Source: Pseudisothecium myosuroides (taxonomy: Eukaryota; Streptophyta; Bryopsida; Hypnales; Lembophyllaceae). From it: DNA of 64,000 nucleotides. How positions within the stretch are numbered: the stretch's first letter is position 1; each line of letters opens with the position of its first letter. Of this stretch, positions 1 through 10,199 are shown piece after piece. Below the pieces are notes generated by a model. It saw nothing but the letters and a program-made list of their open reading frames with translations. It searched no databases and was not told where the DNA came from. The stretch lies in assembly GCA_951799445.1 (NCBI GenBank), contig OX637297.1, forward strand, positions 2,046,001 through 2,110,000, read 5' to 3'. The translations under genes and the position numbers were made by a program.

Positions 1-76
1 GGATTGGAAATGAAAACACCTCTTCACGTCCGCGTCGTGGGATTTTCTCCTAAACGCACTTCCCAACAACTTCTTC

Positions 77-955
77 TTGAAGAGGCTCATAAATGAGGGG
101 AAAAAGAAGAGGGCGATCAATTACAAAGAGAAGCCATTCCCGACCGCCTATCCCATGTTCCAGCGTTTTGTGAAGTTAAAGAAATGCGTGGAAAAATCGG
201 AGGGGGATGTCTACATCCGAGGACTCAAATTCTATCCCCAGGCGTTCTGCACGAGCCACATCTGGACGTACCACAGTCGAGCGCTCCCCATTGCAGTCAT
301 AGACTTCCATCAAGTTTTGAGGCTAGTTCCTGGATCGGGTGATCCTCCGCCGGTCCAAACTCTTCTCATCTTCCTGCATAATCACTTGAGGCCGACTATG
401 ACATGCCCGGATGTGTGGATGTGGGTTGTTGGAAACCAATACAACGAAGAAGCGGCCGTTTCATTTGCAAAGAAGAACATGAAGCTCTTTGTCATGAAGC
501 GGTCCACTTACGTTCCCTGCAAGGCCAAGCGTCTAGACGGCCTGAGCAACCGGGTGATTCAAGCTCCGTTTATCCTTCTGTTCCTCTTCAAGAAAGGGGG
601 CGACGGTGCGCCGAAGGGCATTGACGTGATGCAAAAGGAGTACAGGACGTTGAACAATCCGTACTATCATGACTTCTGGAAGCACCTGGAAGCCAAGCTG
701 AGTGAGCATAAGAGTGAACTCAGGATGGAGTTTTATATAGACATACTCCAGAGTTTCGCTGTGAAAGGAGAAAACGTCTTGGGCATCTATTGTGGGTCCA
801 AGTTTATGATAGAAGCAAAGGTAGAGATCCCTTACCTGCCCATGTTTATCCTCGACTCGAAGATAAATCTGCCTACATATCCTTGGGGGATTTTAGGACA
901 AGCTGTTCTTATTGGTTATCCTCAAATCGCAGATAAACTCGTCTTCATTTACTAG
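77..955 (+). CDS. Exon of degenerate composite gene, possibly DNA-methyltransferase-like
   Basis: Long exon, open from just after an in-frame TGA at 11-13; no ATG start is visible, so this is an internal exon of a gene entering from the left edge. The protein has a GSGDPPP stretch near residue 85, followed about 150 residues later by a segment reading VLGIYCGSKF. The order (DPP-type motif first, an F/Y-x-G-x-K glycine motif late) recalls group-gamma adenine or cytosine-N4 methyltransferases, in which the catalytic motif precedes the AdoMet-binding motif. The resemblance is weak and the DPP lies in a GATC-palindrome-like piece of DNA, so the methyltransferase label is inference. The terminal TAG at 953 would be glutamine under the code used here, with the frame then running to a TGA at 1128, so the true exon end is not fixed. 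It is followed by acidic exons and an FCP1-like domain on the same strand. Confidence 0.45.
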   Translation: MKRLINEGKKKRAINYKEKPFPTAYPMFQRFVKLKKCVEKSEGDVYIRGLKFYPQAFCTSHIWTYHSRALPIAVIDFHQVLRLVPGSGDPPPVQTLLIFLHNHLRPTMTCPDVWMWVVGNQYNEEAAVSFAKKNMKLFVMKRSTYVPCKAKRLDGLSNRVIQAPFILLFLFKKGGDGAPKGIDVMQKEYRTLNNPYYHDFWKHLEAKLSEHKSELRMEFYIDILQSFAVKGENVLGIYCGSKFMIEAKVEIPYLPMFILDSKINLPTYPWGILGQAVLIGYPQIADKLVFIY

Positions 956-1085
956 ATGCAATTTGTATTGTTTATTTTGTTGATTGATTTCTCAATATTT
1001 TAAGTCTGTTATCTTCGAGTTGAGGATAATGTCTACGAGATTTCATCTTTGCTGTTGCTTCGATCTACAACAAAATTGCTAACGC

Positions 1086-1745
1086 TTGAGTTATCTTGTG
1101 CAAATGTATGGACTCTTCTACTATGCAATTGAAGGGAAGAAAGAGACAGACGATTACCGCGCGGTGGTTGCAAAGCACGGGTGGAGAACAGACCTCAACG
1201 ATTTCCTCCATGACAACTTGCCTTACCTTGCAAACTACGTGCGTCCGCGACTTCTTGGGACCCCGGACTTGAACTCAAAGTCCACAGACTCACAAGAAGG
1301 CAGCGAAAATGAGGAAGGGAATGAGGACAAAGAAGGGGCTCAAGGGGAAGACACAGGCGACAAGTAGGAAGCCGAACTCGGGAGCAAAGAGTTCGGGTCA
1401 AATGAAGATGCTCTTGGGGAGGAGGATTTGGTGGTCCTGGCCAAGGGCTTTGAGGTGCGAAACCAGGGACAAGCATCGGGTTCCGAAGGGCCACAACAGT
1501 TTGACGTAGAGATCAGCTGGAAAGACAAAGGGAAGGCCCCCAAGGATGTAATCGACTTGGAGAACGACAAAATTGACACATACTCGGACTTGGAAGAATT
1601 TGATTACTTCAAGGCTCAGATTGATGATGCTGGTCCGTCTCGGGTTGACAAGTCTACGGATGCTCCAAGGGTCATCCGCTAACTAGAGCGGATCGAGAAT
1701 CCGGGGAACCACCCGCAACGGCAAAGTTAGCACTTCTACTTGTGA
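1086..1745 (+). CDS. Acidic exon of the same degenerate composite gene
   Basis: Frame starting near a YYAIEGKKETDDYRAVV segment and passing into a Glu/Asp/Ser/Gly-rich low-complexity region. It is interrupted in the standard code by TAG at 1365 and TAA at 1680; read as glutamine these leave one continuous acidic frame to TGA at 1743-1745. The coding frame then appears to shift by one base near 1724-1740 into the coiled-coil segment that follows. No enzyme motif is visible. The acidic character matches the acidic exons of the larger minus-strand relative at 53.5-55.6 kb, which supports one gene family. The first codons are uncertain because the frame opens inside an intron-like AT-rich stretch. 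Confidence 0.5.
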
Positions 1746-2560
1746 AATAAGAAAACAGAGAGTTCTGGGCAGTTAAGACAAAGACGAAGGCTGAGAAGAA
1801 GGAAGCCGAGAGGCTTGAGAGAGAACGGGTGAAGGAGGTGGAGGAGAGGAATCGGCAGCAAGCGGAAGAAATTAAGCAGCTCAGACAACAGCTGCAGGCT
1901 TCATTGCAAGGCCCCTCAAGATCATAGCTGGGAGGCAGCGGTGTCAAGGGCGTGGGTGGGTCCTCGCAAGTCTCCGTTCACAAAGGAATATCCCAAGGCA
2001 ATCTTTGAGCCAAAGATAATCTGATTCCACTTTTGCCACCTCATCAAGATGAAGCTCTTCCTCAGCCCTTCCAAACTCGAAATCCAGACTCATCTGTTCC
2101 CTTGGAGGCATCTGTACCATCCATTCCCATGGAGGCATCCGCACCCTCCCTTCTCGTTGAGGCAACGGAATCCTCCCTTCCCGTCGACGCGACGGACCCC
2201 TCTCTTGCCATTCAAGTGACGGAGCCTTCTCTCCCCGTTGAGATGCGGTGCCCTGATACGGCTCTGTAGGGGACCTCTGGAGATGAGGGATATCCTCGCC
2301 TCGAGGATAACTCGCAGCAGCCCGTTGGCGTTGAGTCGCAGTCAGAGTCCATCCCGAAGACGTAGGAGGGGGAAGTCGATATTGAACCTATTCTCCCTTC
2401 GGTACCGCCATAAATTCCACAAGGGCCATGGAAAATGGTGAATCCCCCCAACGATGTCGACGAGACCTTGGACTATGGGGATTACCTTCAGGATGCTGAG
2501 GCCATGGAGACGAATCAGATACCCTCTCCTCAATCTTCAGACCCTTACAATTATTCATGA
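1724..2560 (+). pseudogene. Coiled-coil and acidic Pro/Ser-rich segment, degenerate
   Basis: One frame encodes a charged coiled coil (about 1763-1925, with EKKEAERLERERVKEVEE), then a Pro/Ser/Glu-rich region with four imperfect repeats of the type PSLPVEAT (2090-2240), then an acidic tail. In-frame TAG at 1925, 2267 and 2363 and TAA at 2411 must be glutamine for the frame to hold; the frame closes at TGA 2558-2560. A single internal TGA at 2006-2008 (probably a mutated CGA) and the one-base shift upstream mark this copy as damaged. Coil plus acidic tail suggests a protein-interaction or gag-like role, but no family is recognised. It sits between the methyltransferase-like exon and the FCP1-like domain. 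Confidence 0.5.
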
Positions 2561-3066
2561 GTGAGTCAATTGCCGTGTGGTGGATGTTTGATGTGGATTC
2601 CATCTTATCTTCGTTTTTCAATCAGAGGCACTTATGTCCGTTGAATCTGCCTTTCAGGGGGGAGTGGAAAGTCCTTGATTGTATGGCGTCGACAAACGAT
2701 CCACATTTGATTGCCTCTTGTAGGCTTGTAGCACAGTGTAGAATTAGGGACGAAGGGTAGTTGGCACTTGTACATAATCCGCTAGTGTTCAATACGCTTT
2801 CTTCCGGATGTATCTTAAAATATTTTGAAATAAATATACGCGACACATATTCAATGGACTCGTGTCTAATGAATTGATTTTGTCCATGTTTGTGCCCAGT
2901 CCAAAAAAATTAGAAGTGTGCATCGTCCGTTGGCAATGAGGTAATCACTTAACGGAGGGGTTCTGCAGTCGCTTAGCGGGAATTTCTACTTGTCGCCGTT
3001 TTATGGCTCTCATGAATCTGCATTTCAACTGGTAACCACAACTCTCTTGTGTTATGCTTGCTTCAG

Positions 3067-4002
3067 GTAGTACAGGTCGGCCGTGGAGAGTGTCCTCGGG
3101 TAGTTGTTGCACCGCAACAGAAGTGGTTGAACATTGTGTTTGACTTGAATGGGGTGCTTTGTAAGTGCATTAATTAGTCGGCATACATGGGTAAAACAAA
3201 ATACACGGTTGACGATAGGGTCTTCAGCGCTAAGCACCCCACCATTATTGGCCATAAGGCCATCTTCGTTCGTCCAAACTTGATGGAATTCCTAGACAAG
3301 GTATCCAATATCACTAATCGCGTCATAGTCTGGAGCTCCATGCTGAAGAAGAACGTGGAGCCCATAGCAGGATTCTTGTTCCAATTCTATAGTAAGTCTG
3401 AACCCTTTGACATTTTAGGACAGGAAAAGTGCCGAATGGTGGAAACCTCAAAGCAACAATTCCTTAGACACGGTGACAGTGCCTTCAAGAGCCTTTTCCT
3501 CAAAGTGCTGGAAGATCACTTCTTCTTAGATCCAAACGATCCTACAGCTTTTAGCAACAACAACACTATTCTCATTGACGACTCTCCCTTAAAGAGTGTC
3601 CTCAATGAGAACGGGAACACCATATTCCTCAAGAGCTAGAATCATTACCAACGGAGGGACAAGGTTCTAATGGAAACGCTGATGCCATGGCTGAAGCAAC
3701 TCCACGACGTTTGTGCACCGAGAAGCCTTCGGAGGTACGTGAACTTAAACCCGATTGGCGAAAGCCCTATGTCGCAAACCTCGTACGGTGCTAGCAAACT
3801 TCTTTACGGATTGAGGACGTGCACCAGATACTTGGGGGTGCGATTCGTCCTGCCCGGGATGGATTTAGTGATGGAGCCTAAACCCGAGAGCGACAAAAAG
3901 GACTAGACTTCCCTGTGTCAGATTAGACTCTAGGATGGATTGTACATTTTGTAAATGTGGATTTTTTGTGTATGTAATTCAAGTGTATCATTAAAGTTTT
4001 GA
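3067..4002 (+). CDS. FCP1/NIF-like HAD phosphatase domain exon (copy 1)
   Basis: The exon opens after an acceptor (cttcag, 3061-3066). Motif I appears as FDLNGVL at about 3148-3168, the place where active FCP1/SCP phosphatases have DxDxT; the second aspartate is replaced by asparagine. Further HAD landmarks follow in order: VRPNLMEFLD, VIVWSSM (motif II region) and LIDDSPLK (motif III/IV aspartates). TAG codons at 3175 and 3637 interrupt the domain in the standard code and fall where the fold must continue; read as glutamine the domain runs to a C-terminal LMETLMPWLKQLHD segment and a TGA at 4000-4002. It is homologous to the FCP1-like exon at 52.6-53.4 kb on the other strand. With Asn at the acylphosphate-partner position it may be a pseudophosphatase. 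Presumably the last exon of the damaged composite gene to its left. Confidence 0.75.
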
Positions 4003-4189
4003 GAGTTCATTCCAACTTGTAGGCTCTCTCTCTGTCTATGGGGCGCTATTTTATCTTCTTGGACTGCTGTGATGTTCTGCAATGCATGTGATGTCTTCAT
4101 TTATCCGTGGGCCGAAGATAAATGTTTGGGGCTTCTATGCAATTGGGGGTGGCTTCAATTCGGAAGATCCAATACGCGTATGCTCAAAC

Positions 4190-4650
4190 GCCATCAACCT
4201 ATGACGAGGAGCTTCTTGTCTGGATCGGAGGCATCACTCTCGAGGAGGTCCGGCTCGAAAGGGGGGAGCTTCTTGGCGTCTTTGTATTCGAGGCCTTTCA
4301 TTTTCTGCTTCGCCACGGACGCAGCTTCGGCGGCCATAGACTTCTCCAAGGAAAATGTAGAGGAAGGCATCGTCGACAGCCCGCCGAGTTGAGGACCGAT
4401 CGGGACCCCGATCTGCTCACCGTCGCCGATGAAGTGGAAAGACTCGACACCTAGTCGATTGTGTTTGCAGTCGGCAACTCCCCGTATCCCGAACACCCCG
4501 CACAGGAAATTGTATCCGGACAACAATGGACATGCTGAAGATCTTTGCCTCGACGATGCAGAGCTGTCGCCGGTCGAAGTTAGGCATGACTCTCTCCACG
4601 TTGGGGATCAAAAAACAAAGCTGCTATCCAGTGAATGTAGTGGAGGTCGA
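4190..4650 (-). pseudogene. Degenerate ORF, unknown
   Basis: Two overlapping minus-strand frames join if one base is corrected near 4500: an upstream part containing IPNVERVMPNFDRRQLC and a downstream part with HFIGDGEQIGVPIGPQLGG followed by a Lys/Glu-rich tail that ends at a TGA near 4192. Base composition is GC-richer than the flanks and the peptide is not low-complexity, which favours former coding sequence. I do not recognise the family. It lies between the composite-gene copy 1 and the gag-like gene. Confidence 0.3.
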
Positions 4651-4671
4651 AGATTGCAACTTTGAGGCATC

Positions 4672-5142
4672 GTGGAGTTCCTCCCCCCCAACTCAAGGGG
4701 AGGCGGTTCCTTGCCTTCCCCTATACCTATTTTCAGCAAACCAGTTTTTAAAAAGCATCAGCGGTTAAATGACTCACGTTCAACTGCTTTTGCAGATCCG
4801 TATATAAACACTGTCCATAGGTTGCTTCCAAGAACACCTCCTCCAAGTTCTAAAACTATTTCCAACGATGATATTTATTCTCGAATTGAATGGAAGCAAC
4901 GGAGACAAGTCAGAGACATACTGAAGCTAGGAAGTTGTAGTCCCTTCCGGAGTGCAACTAAATACGCGATGCCATCCCAATGCAAGGATATTCTTAGAGG
5001 GTATGCCAAGCAAAAAGCGCTGAGGCGGAGAAGGAAGCGTTGGAGGGAACCAAGACCAATTCTTTCAACAAGAACAATCTTGGTTAGCAAAGTGGTTCTT
5101 CTTCACAATGGAACTTCTTCGGATAACAATCATTATTATTAA
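4672..5142 (+). CDS. Hypothetical basic ORF
   Basis: A 156-codon open frame with a basic C-terminal half (RRRRKRWREPRP). There is no conserved motif that I recognise and no good start codon context; under a TGA-only stop code open frames of this size arise more often by chance, so the call is weak. It ends in TAA, which would be glutamine here, so even the end is uncertain. Confidence 0.15.
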   Translation: MEFLPPNSRGGGSLPSPIPIFSKPVFKKHQRLNDSRSTAFADPYINTVHRLLPRTPPPSSKTISNDDIYSRIEWKQRRQVRDILKLGSCSPFRSATKYAMPSQCKDILRGYAKQKALRRRRKRWREPRPILSTRTILVSKVVLLHNGTSSDNNHYY

Positions 5143-5703
5143 TAGAATAGCCATTGTTGTACAAAAAATGACCATTTTTTAGCAAGGTAGAGTGCTTCAT
5201 GTGCACATAGCCTCTACTATTTCTCACCAAGTCATTAAGAAGTAAGTAGATGTCACTTCCTATGATTGAAGTGAATTATATAGATACATGAGATAAATTG
5301 TTTCATATGTATATGGGTTCTCAAGTAAATTCATGTCCGCCAATGTAAAGTGGCCCGCTTTTCATAATGTTACATACTTTTTGGCTAAGAATCATGTAGC
5401 GTTTGTGAAATGTAACATGCTTCCATCTTGCTTTGTACTTTTAATCTCTAATCTTTGAATCGTATTATTTTAGTGTTGCCTATATTTATCATTGACTTTA
5501 AAAACTTATCTTTGAATGAAGGGACTTAAGGTCTAAAAATGACCAGTTTCTCTCATTTTAATGAATACGGCCTTCTTTCTACTTCACAGACTTCTGTGCG
5601 TACATAGTTGAAAGAAAGAGCGATGAGATAGAGATCGCGTCAAGGAGAGAAAGGTGAGGTCAGTGCCGATTGCACCAAATTAGTGTTGTTTGTGTTGGTA
5701 ATC

Positions 5704-7736
5704 ATGGCGGAAAGTAGTGATCCAAAAACCCGGGTTACGGTCACGACACGAACAGTTTGTCTGGCTATTCCGGAGGACCCGACCATGTAGAGGCAGCTAG
5801 AGGAGGATCTAATGCGTGTGGAGTGCATTGGATTATTACGGAGGCCATAGAATTTTAAGGACCAGGGGATGATCGAGGAGCTCATCTTAAAGGTCCCAAA
5901 TCAGTTTGAGTTGACAGTGAGAGGTAGGCCCATAGCTTGGACGGAGCACGTTTGGGCGGAAGTGTATGAGTTCAAGAAGTCCGGACCCGGATTAGCCTCC
6001 TGGACGGAAAAGTACTTGAACGGAAAGTTCCAAAATTCGGTCAATGCAAAGGACAAATATGCCATTAGTGAGTGTAAGAACGATAGGCATAGACGGGTGC
6101 TGGAATTTATGATTCCGCTTTTGTATCCGGAAAGCCTACCTGGGTTACGGTCACGGTAGGTAACACCATCTTTGGAGCTATGGAGGATAGGGCAGTGCGT
6201 TGGGATAAGGTTTTCGCAGCTATAGTGACGAAATTGGTGGATCATGTGTCGAAGAGCAAGTATAGTCCGCTCAGCCTGTACTTGTTCCACCTCTATCACC
6301 AAAACCAGATTTTGAATAGCCATGAGGTGATAGCGTACGAAACCGGAATCCAATTCCTAAAGTATGGCCTTACGGATGAAGCTATGCGGGAGCAGTAGGA
6401 GTTAGAAGAAGAAGAAGAGCAGGAGGAACTGGTCAACAAACGCGACAAGCGGAGGAAGTCAACCGATCCAGCTGGAAGAGGAAAGCTTCCGAAATCGGAA
6501 ATCGAAGAATCCAGCCAGCCTCCGGCAAAGGAAGAACCCACGGATTTCTTTGATGCCGGAATCGAGTGGGTACGGCAAGCTAAGCAGCTCCACAACAACT
6601 TATCGGATTTTGTATTCCAAATCAGTGATGAGTTGAAGGTGGAGCCAAAGAAGATTTCGAAGGAAATCTGACGACGATCTAGTCCGGATGTGCTGCACAA
6701 GAAGGATGAGCAGACCTGGAACTTGGAGAAGGAACGGGATGACTTTCAAGCCCAGGCGCTGTTTGCTGAAGGAGATGCAGTAGTAGCAAGACAGAAGAAG
6801 ACGAAATCTATCCAGCTCGTCTGGAACTTGATGACGTTGGTTTTGCAGCTGGCGGATCAGGTGGTCAGAGCCAAACTCTTCAACGACCGGATGATCAATG
6901 AAGGACATCTATCTGGATCAAAAGTAATGACAATTCTGGTCAACTTTCAATCCCGGATGGAGGCGGTGTTGAAGGAAATGGGTAAGCTACTGGGACACCT
7001 TGATCCGGATAAGGCAATGAACTTCACGTCGTTTCCGGAAGTTCCCGAACCCGAGTTCTTGAATATTCCAACCAAGCAAGGTGTGGGGTCCATTTTGCAA
7101 ACACCTGTAGTTCCATCCTCGAGTCAAGTGCAGCTACAACGGACGAGTTTGAAGGAGGTACGTGAACTTGGGAAGGAGATGAGTGTGAAGTCAGTTCCGG
7201 TGCCACGACAGCCTTCCGTTCCGCCAATGGTTCCGTCAACTCAGATTACTTGGACATCATCATTGATGCTACTCGGACGGGAAGTCCACAGTGATCTAAT
7301 TGAGCGGATGACGGCCTTACCAAATCCGGCTCGGACCCATCCGGAAAAGTTCACTCACATGCAGCAACCTTCGCCTAAATGGGACAGCGCGATGATAGAC
7401 CTTGGAGAGCCATCGCCGGATAAAGAATCTGAGGTTGAAATGATCGAGAAATCCGACAAGGGGGATTTCGAAACGAAATCCGAGATGGAATCGGATGAGG
7501 AGGCCTCGCCCCCACCAATCAAGCGCCCGATGCAAACCTGGGCAGCAAACAAATTGACTTTGGTGAAGTTCGCGACCAAGCCACTTGTAGGTCCAAGTAG
7601 CAGTTCAAAGAACCCGCGGAGGGGGAGGTAGCAAGTAGGGTATCTTTAGTTAGTTAGGATTTTGAATTCTAGTTACGGAACGGGTTTTCTATGTGTGGGG
7701 TCCGGTTTCGGATTTCTAGGAACAACTAGCCTTTGA
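5704..7736 (+). pseudogene. Gag-like plant-transposon protein gene, frameshifted
   Basis: ATG at 5704 begins MAESSDPKTRVTV, and the frame runs through TAG at 5788 and 5848 (both read as Gln) into VPNQFELTVRGRPIAWTEHV and on to about 6141. There a one-base shift is needed to continue with VTVGNTIFGAMED. The second part passes a TAG at 6396 inside a QQ followed by an acidic tract (again Gln), one TGA at 6669-6671 (a true nonsense, followed by RRSSPDV), and a long coil/Pro-Ser region to TGA at 7734-7736. The layout, a folded N-terminal 200 residues, an acidic/basic linker, a coiled coil and a disordered tail, resembles gag-like or plant-transposon structural proteins. That is inference from architecture; no zinc knuckle or protease is seen. 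The frameshift plus the TGA mark it as inactive. Confidence 0.55.
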
Positions 7737-8930
7737 CTTTTCGGATATCTTGGGAGGTCATTGTATGGTCACCCGGGTTTCGGGGGTGACTTTTCAGCTT
7801 TTTGGCTTTTTGTTTTGGGTTTTAAAAGAAGAGCAGTGAGTTGCCCTCTCATTCCATCCAAGCCCATTTTGTGTGCATTTGTTTATATTCATTCCCTTTC
7901 TTTAATCTAAGATCCCGAGTGAACTTTCTAACTACCGGCTATGTGCACAACTTTGTTGGTTTGTTTATGAGAGTGTTGAGGTGTAAGAGGGGACGGGTAA
8001 GGAGGAATCCGGATCTGAGGTAACTGGGTCTGACTGGTAGTATCCGTGTGAGAGGAAGCTTTTTGACTTGTGAATGAGGATTAATGCATAGTGCCTTTAA
8101 ACTACCGGAATGGTAATCCGATATTTAGGAGTGGTGTGGAGGCAAGTCCGGAATCCAGGGAGGATTTTGTGCGGAGATAAGCAACCGCCAGCGGAAAATC
8201 CCCACTCATTGGAAGGTCTGCCAACTACAAGATCAATCTAGGGTCTGGAAACACGAATCCTTGCCAGTTTTGGATATCTTGATCTGTTGTTGTAGTAAAG
8301 GAGATAGGACGGGGTCCTAAGTGACCTTCTATCTGGATAGGCCATCCGGGAAGTTGTGAGGATTGCTACTTTCCCCTTCTCTATAATAAAACTCTGTTCG
8401 GTTGGTTTGTTGAATGTTTTGTTTAAGTGAAAGTTGAGAGAGTGAAAGGTACGAGTGGTGAAGTCCCTACCCCTCTTAAAGATCAATAATGGACCCCCTG
8501 AGGGTGAAACACGGGTATATAAAATCAGTAATCGGAAAGGGCCGGAACCAGATTCCGGGTGAAGACGAATCCGGATTGGATTCCGATTAGTATTTGTAAC
8601 CGGAAAGAGAGTAAGATGTTAAGAAGGATTGGCTTGGGTGTTTGGGAAGAAATCCGGATTCCCGTAGCTTGCAACAACATACTAGAATTCCCTGGGACGA
8701 TATTTTGTGTTATCGTACCACGTGTTTGTGTGTAAAGATACTTACGCCTAGACCGCACATACGACAGTCAATATTGATGTTACATTGTACATTTTTATTG
8801 ACATAAAAATTTTGAGTTGTCAACATTGACATCACCTAAAATCCGTCATAGAAAATTAGGGCTCGTCACCTAAAACGGGGTTTTTTTATAGTGAAAGTGG
8901 GAACCACAAAATGTACCTCATTTGCTTTAG
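7737..8930. other. Gene-free stretch rich in TCCGGA words
   Basis: No coding frame I can support. The stretch is rich in the words tccgga and ccggaa and has a T-rich tract near 7800 and runs that look like the 3' part of the preceding transposon gene. No long terminal repeat pair or primer-binding site could be matched by eye. Confidence 0.4.
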
Positions 8931-8931
8931 T

Positions 8932-10197
8932 TCAAATCCGTTTGTAGTTTCTCCCTGCAGGCAGAAATTTCTGCGTGTCGATTCTTCTGTTTTCTATTCT
9001 TCTCATTTGCTGAGGCATTTGATTTGCATTGTCATCAATAATTGCCTTCATAGTTCCAGCAACTTGAACGGTGCAAATCCTAGGTCGCTTGACTCCCTTA
9101 TTTCCATATGTAGACAACACCACACCCTCTTTGTACATGTTAATGTACAAGTGATCTGCTGACTTAGATATTCCATGAATTTTGTACCACGCTACAGTAC
9201 ATATGTTGACACCTTCAAGTGTAACGCACTTTTGTTTTTGGTCATCACTAAACGGGTGTATTTGACCGTCCATTGCAACTCCAAATTCCCTTTGATCTTC
9301 AAAGGAATTCAAGTAGTATCTGTATTTGACCAACCGCGTTCGATCGTGTCGAAACAACTGGCAGCAAAGCCTACTGCAACATTTCTGTATACTGACCTTC
9401 AAGATTTCATCCTCCGTAATTCTCCGAACATAAAGTGACTCATTCAATGATAGGGTCTGTTTTTGAGAGATGAATCAATATGGCACTTTCTTTTGTTCAC
9501 CAAGATAGGCCAGAGGATCTTCAACAACCAAAAGGGTAGCAAAGGAATCCATTGTCTCTTTCAGTGACCGACCGCTTGGAAAATAGCAAGTGTAAATTGG
9601 TCACCTATTGTGAGTCATAATTGAATCTCCGTTGCCATTGAAAACATCTAGTACTATCACCCCCACGTGAACTTCACCCAATGTCCCGCCTTGAAAATGA
9701 TCTCATGGCTTACAATAATTAGTTCGTCTGAAGGATTCCACACCTCCGTCAGATTTTTTATGATGTACATCAAGGCCGATCCATTCATCAAGCGAGATAA
9801 ATGGGGATACATTCACCGGGGGATCTCCACATGCAATTATAACATGACTGCTCAGCCATAGTACTATTCGACCAAGTGTGTGAAGTAGAGAGGTCTTTCT
9901 CCTTTGGGATGGAAATATAGTGACATTCCTAGCTTCATCAAATAAGGAGTGTGGTCTAATAAGCATCAAAACTCTGTCGTCCTCTAGAATGTCCACTCCA
10001 AGCCACTGCCCCATAGGATAAGGATCAACAACGATGGCCCCGCCAACTTCCCCTGACCCGTCAATAATGAGATTCACATTATCCCTCATTTGAAAGGGAA
10101 GTTGTTGGTTGCTCGAAGGGACGAAGTTGTCTCATGAGCAAGAAGCTTCATAGGAACAATCAATGTCCTTGACGGCCACTTCATTTGCCGAATTCAT
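8932..10197 (-). pseudogene. Transposase-like gene, N-terminal half, degenerate
   Basis: The minus-strand frame starts with ATG at 10197 and runs to a probable donor (gtaagc) just below 9714. A second frame, from about 9610 to the TGA at 8932-8934, carries a Cys cluster (IQKCCSRLCCQLF) and the pattern GVNICTVAWYKIHGIS followed by an STYGNKG segment. That spacing (C-x6-7-hGIs ... G-N-x-G) is typical of N-terminal regions of several cut-and-paste transposase families; the exact family is not assigned. Lesions are all TGA: one near 10132 in exon 1 and one near 9477 in exon 2, each plausible as a mutated CGA. No DDE catalytic region follows, so the element is truncated or dead. Confidence 0.45.
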
Positions 10198-10199
10198 TT

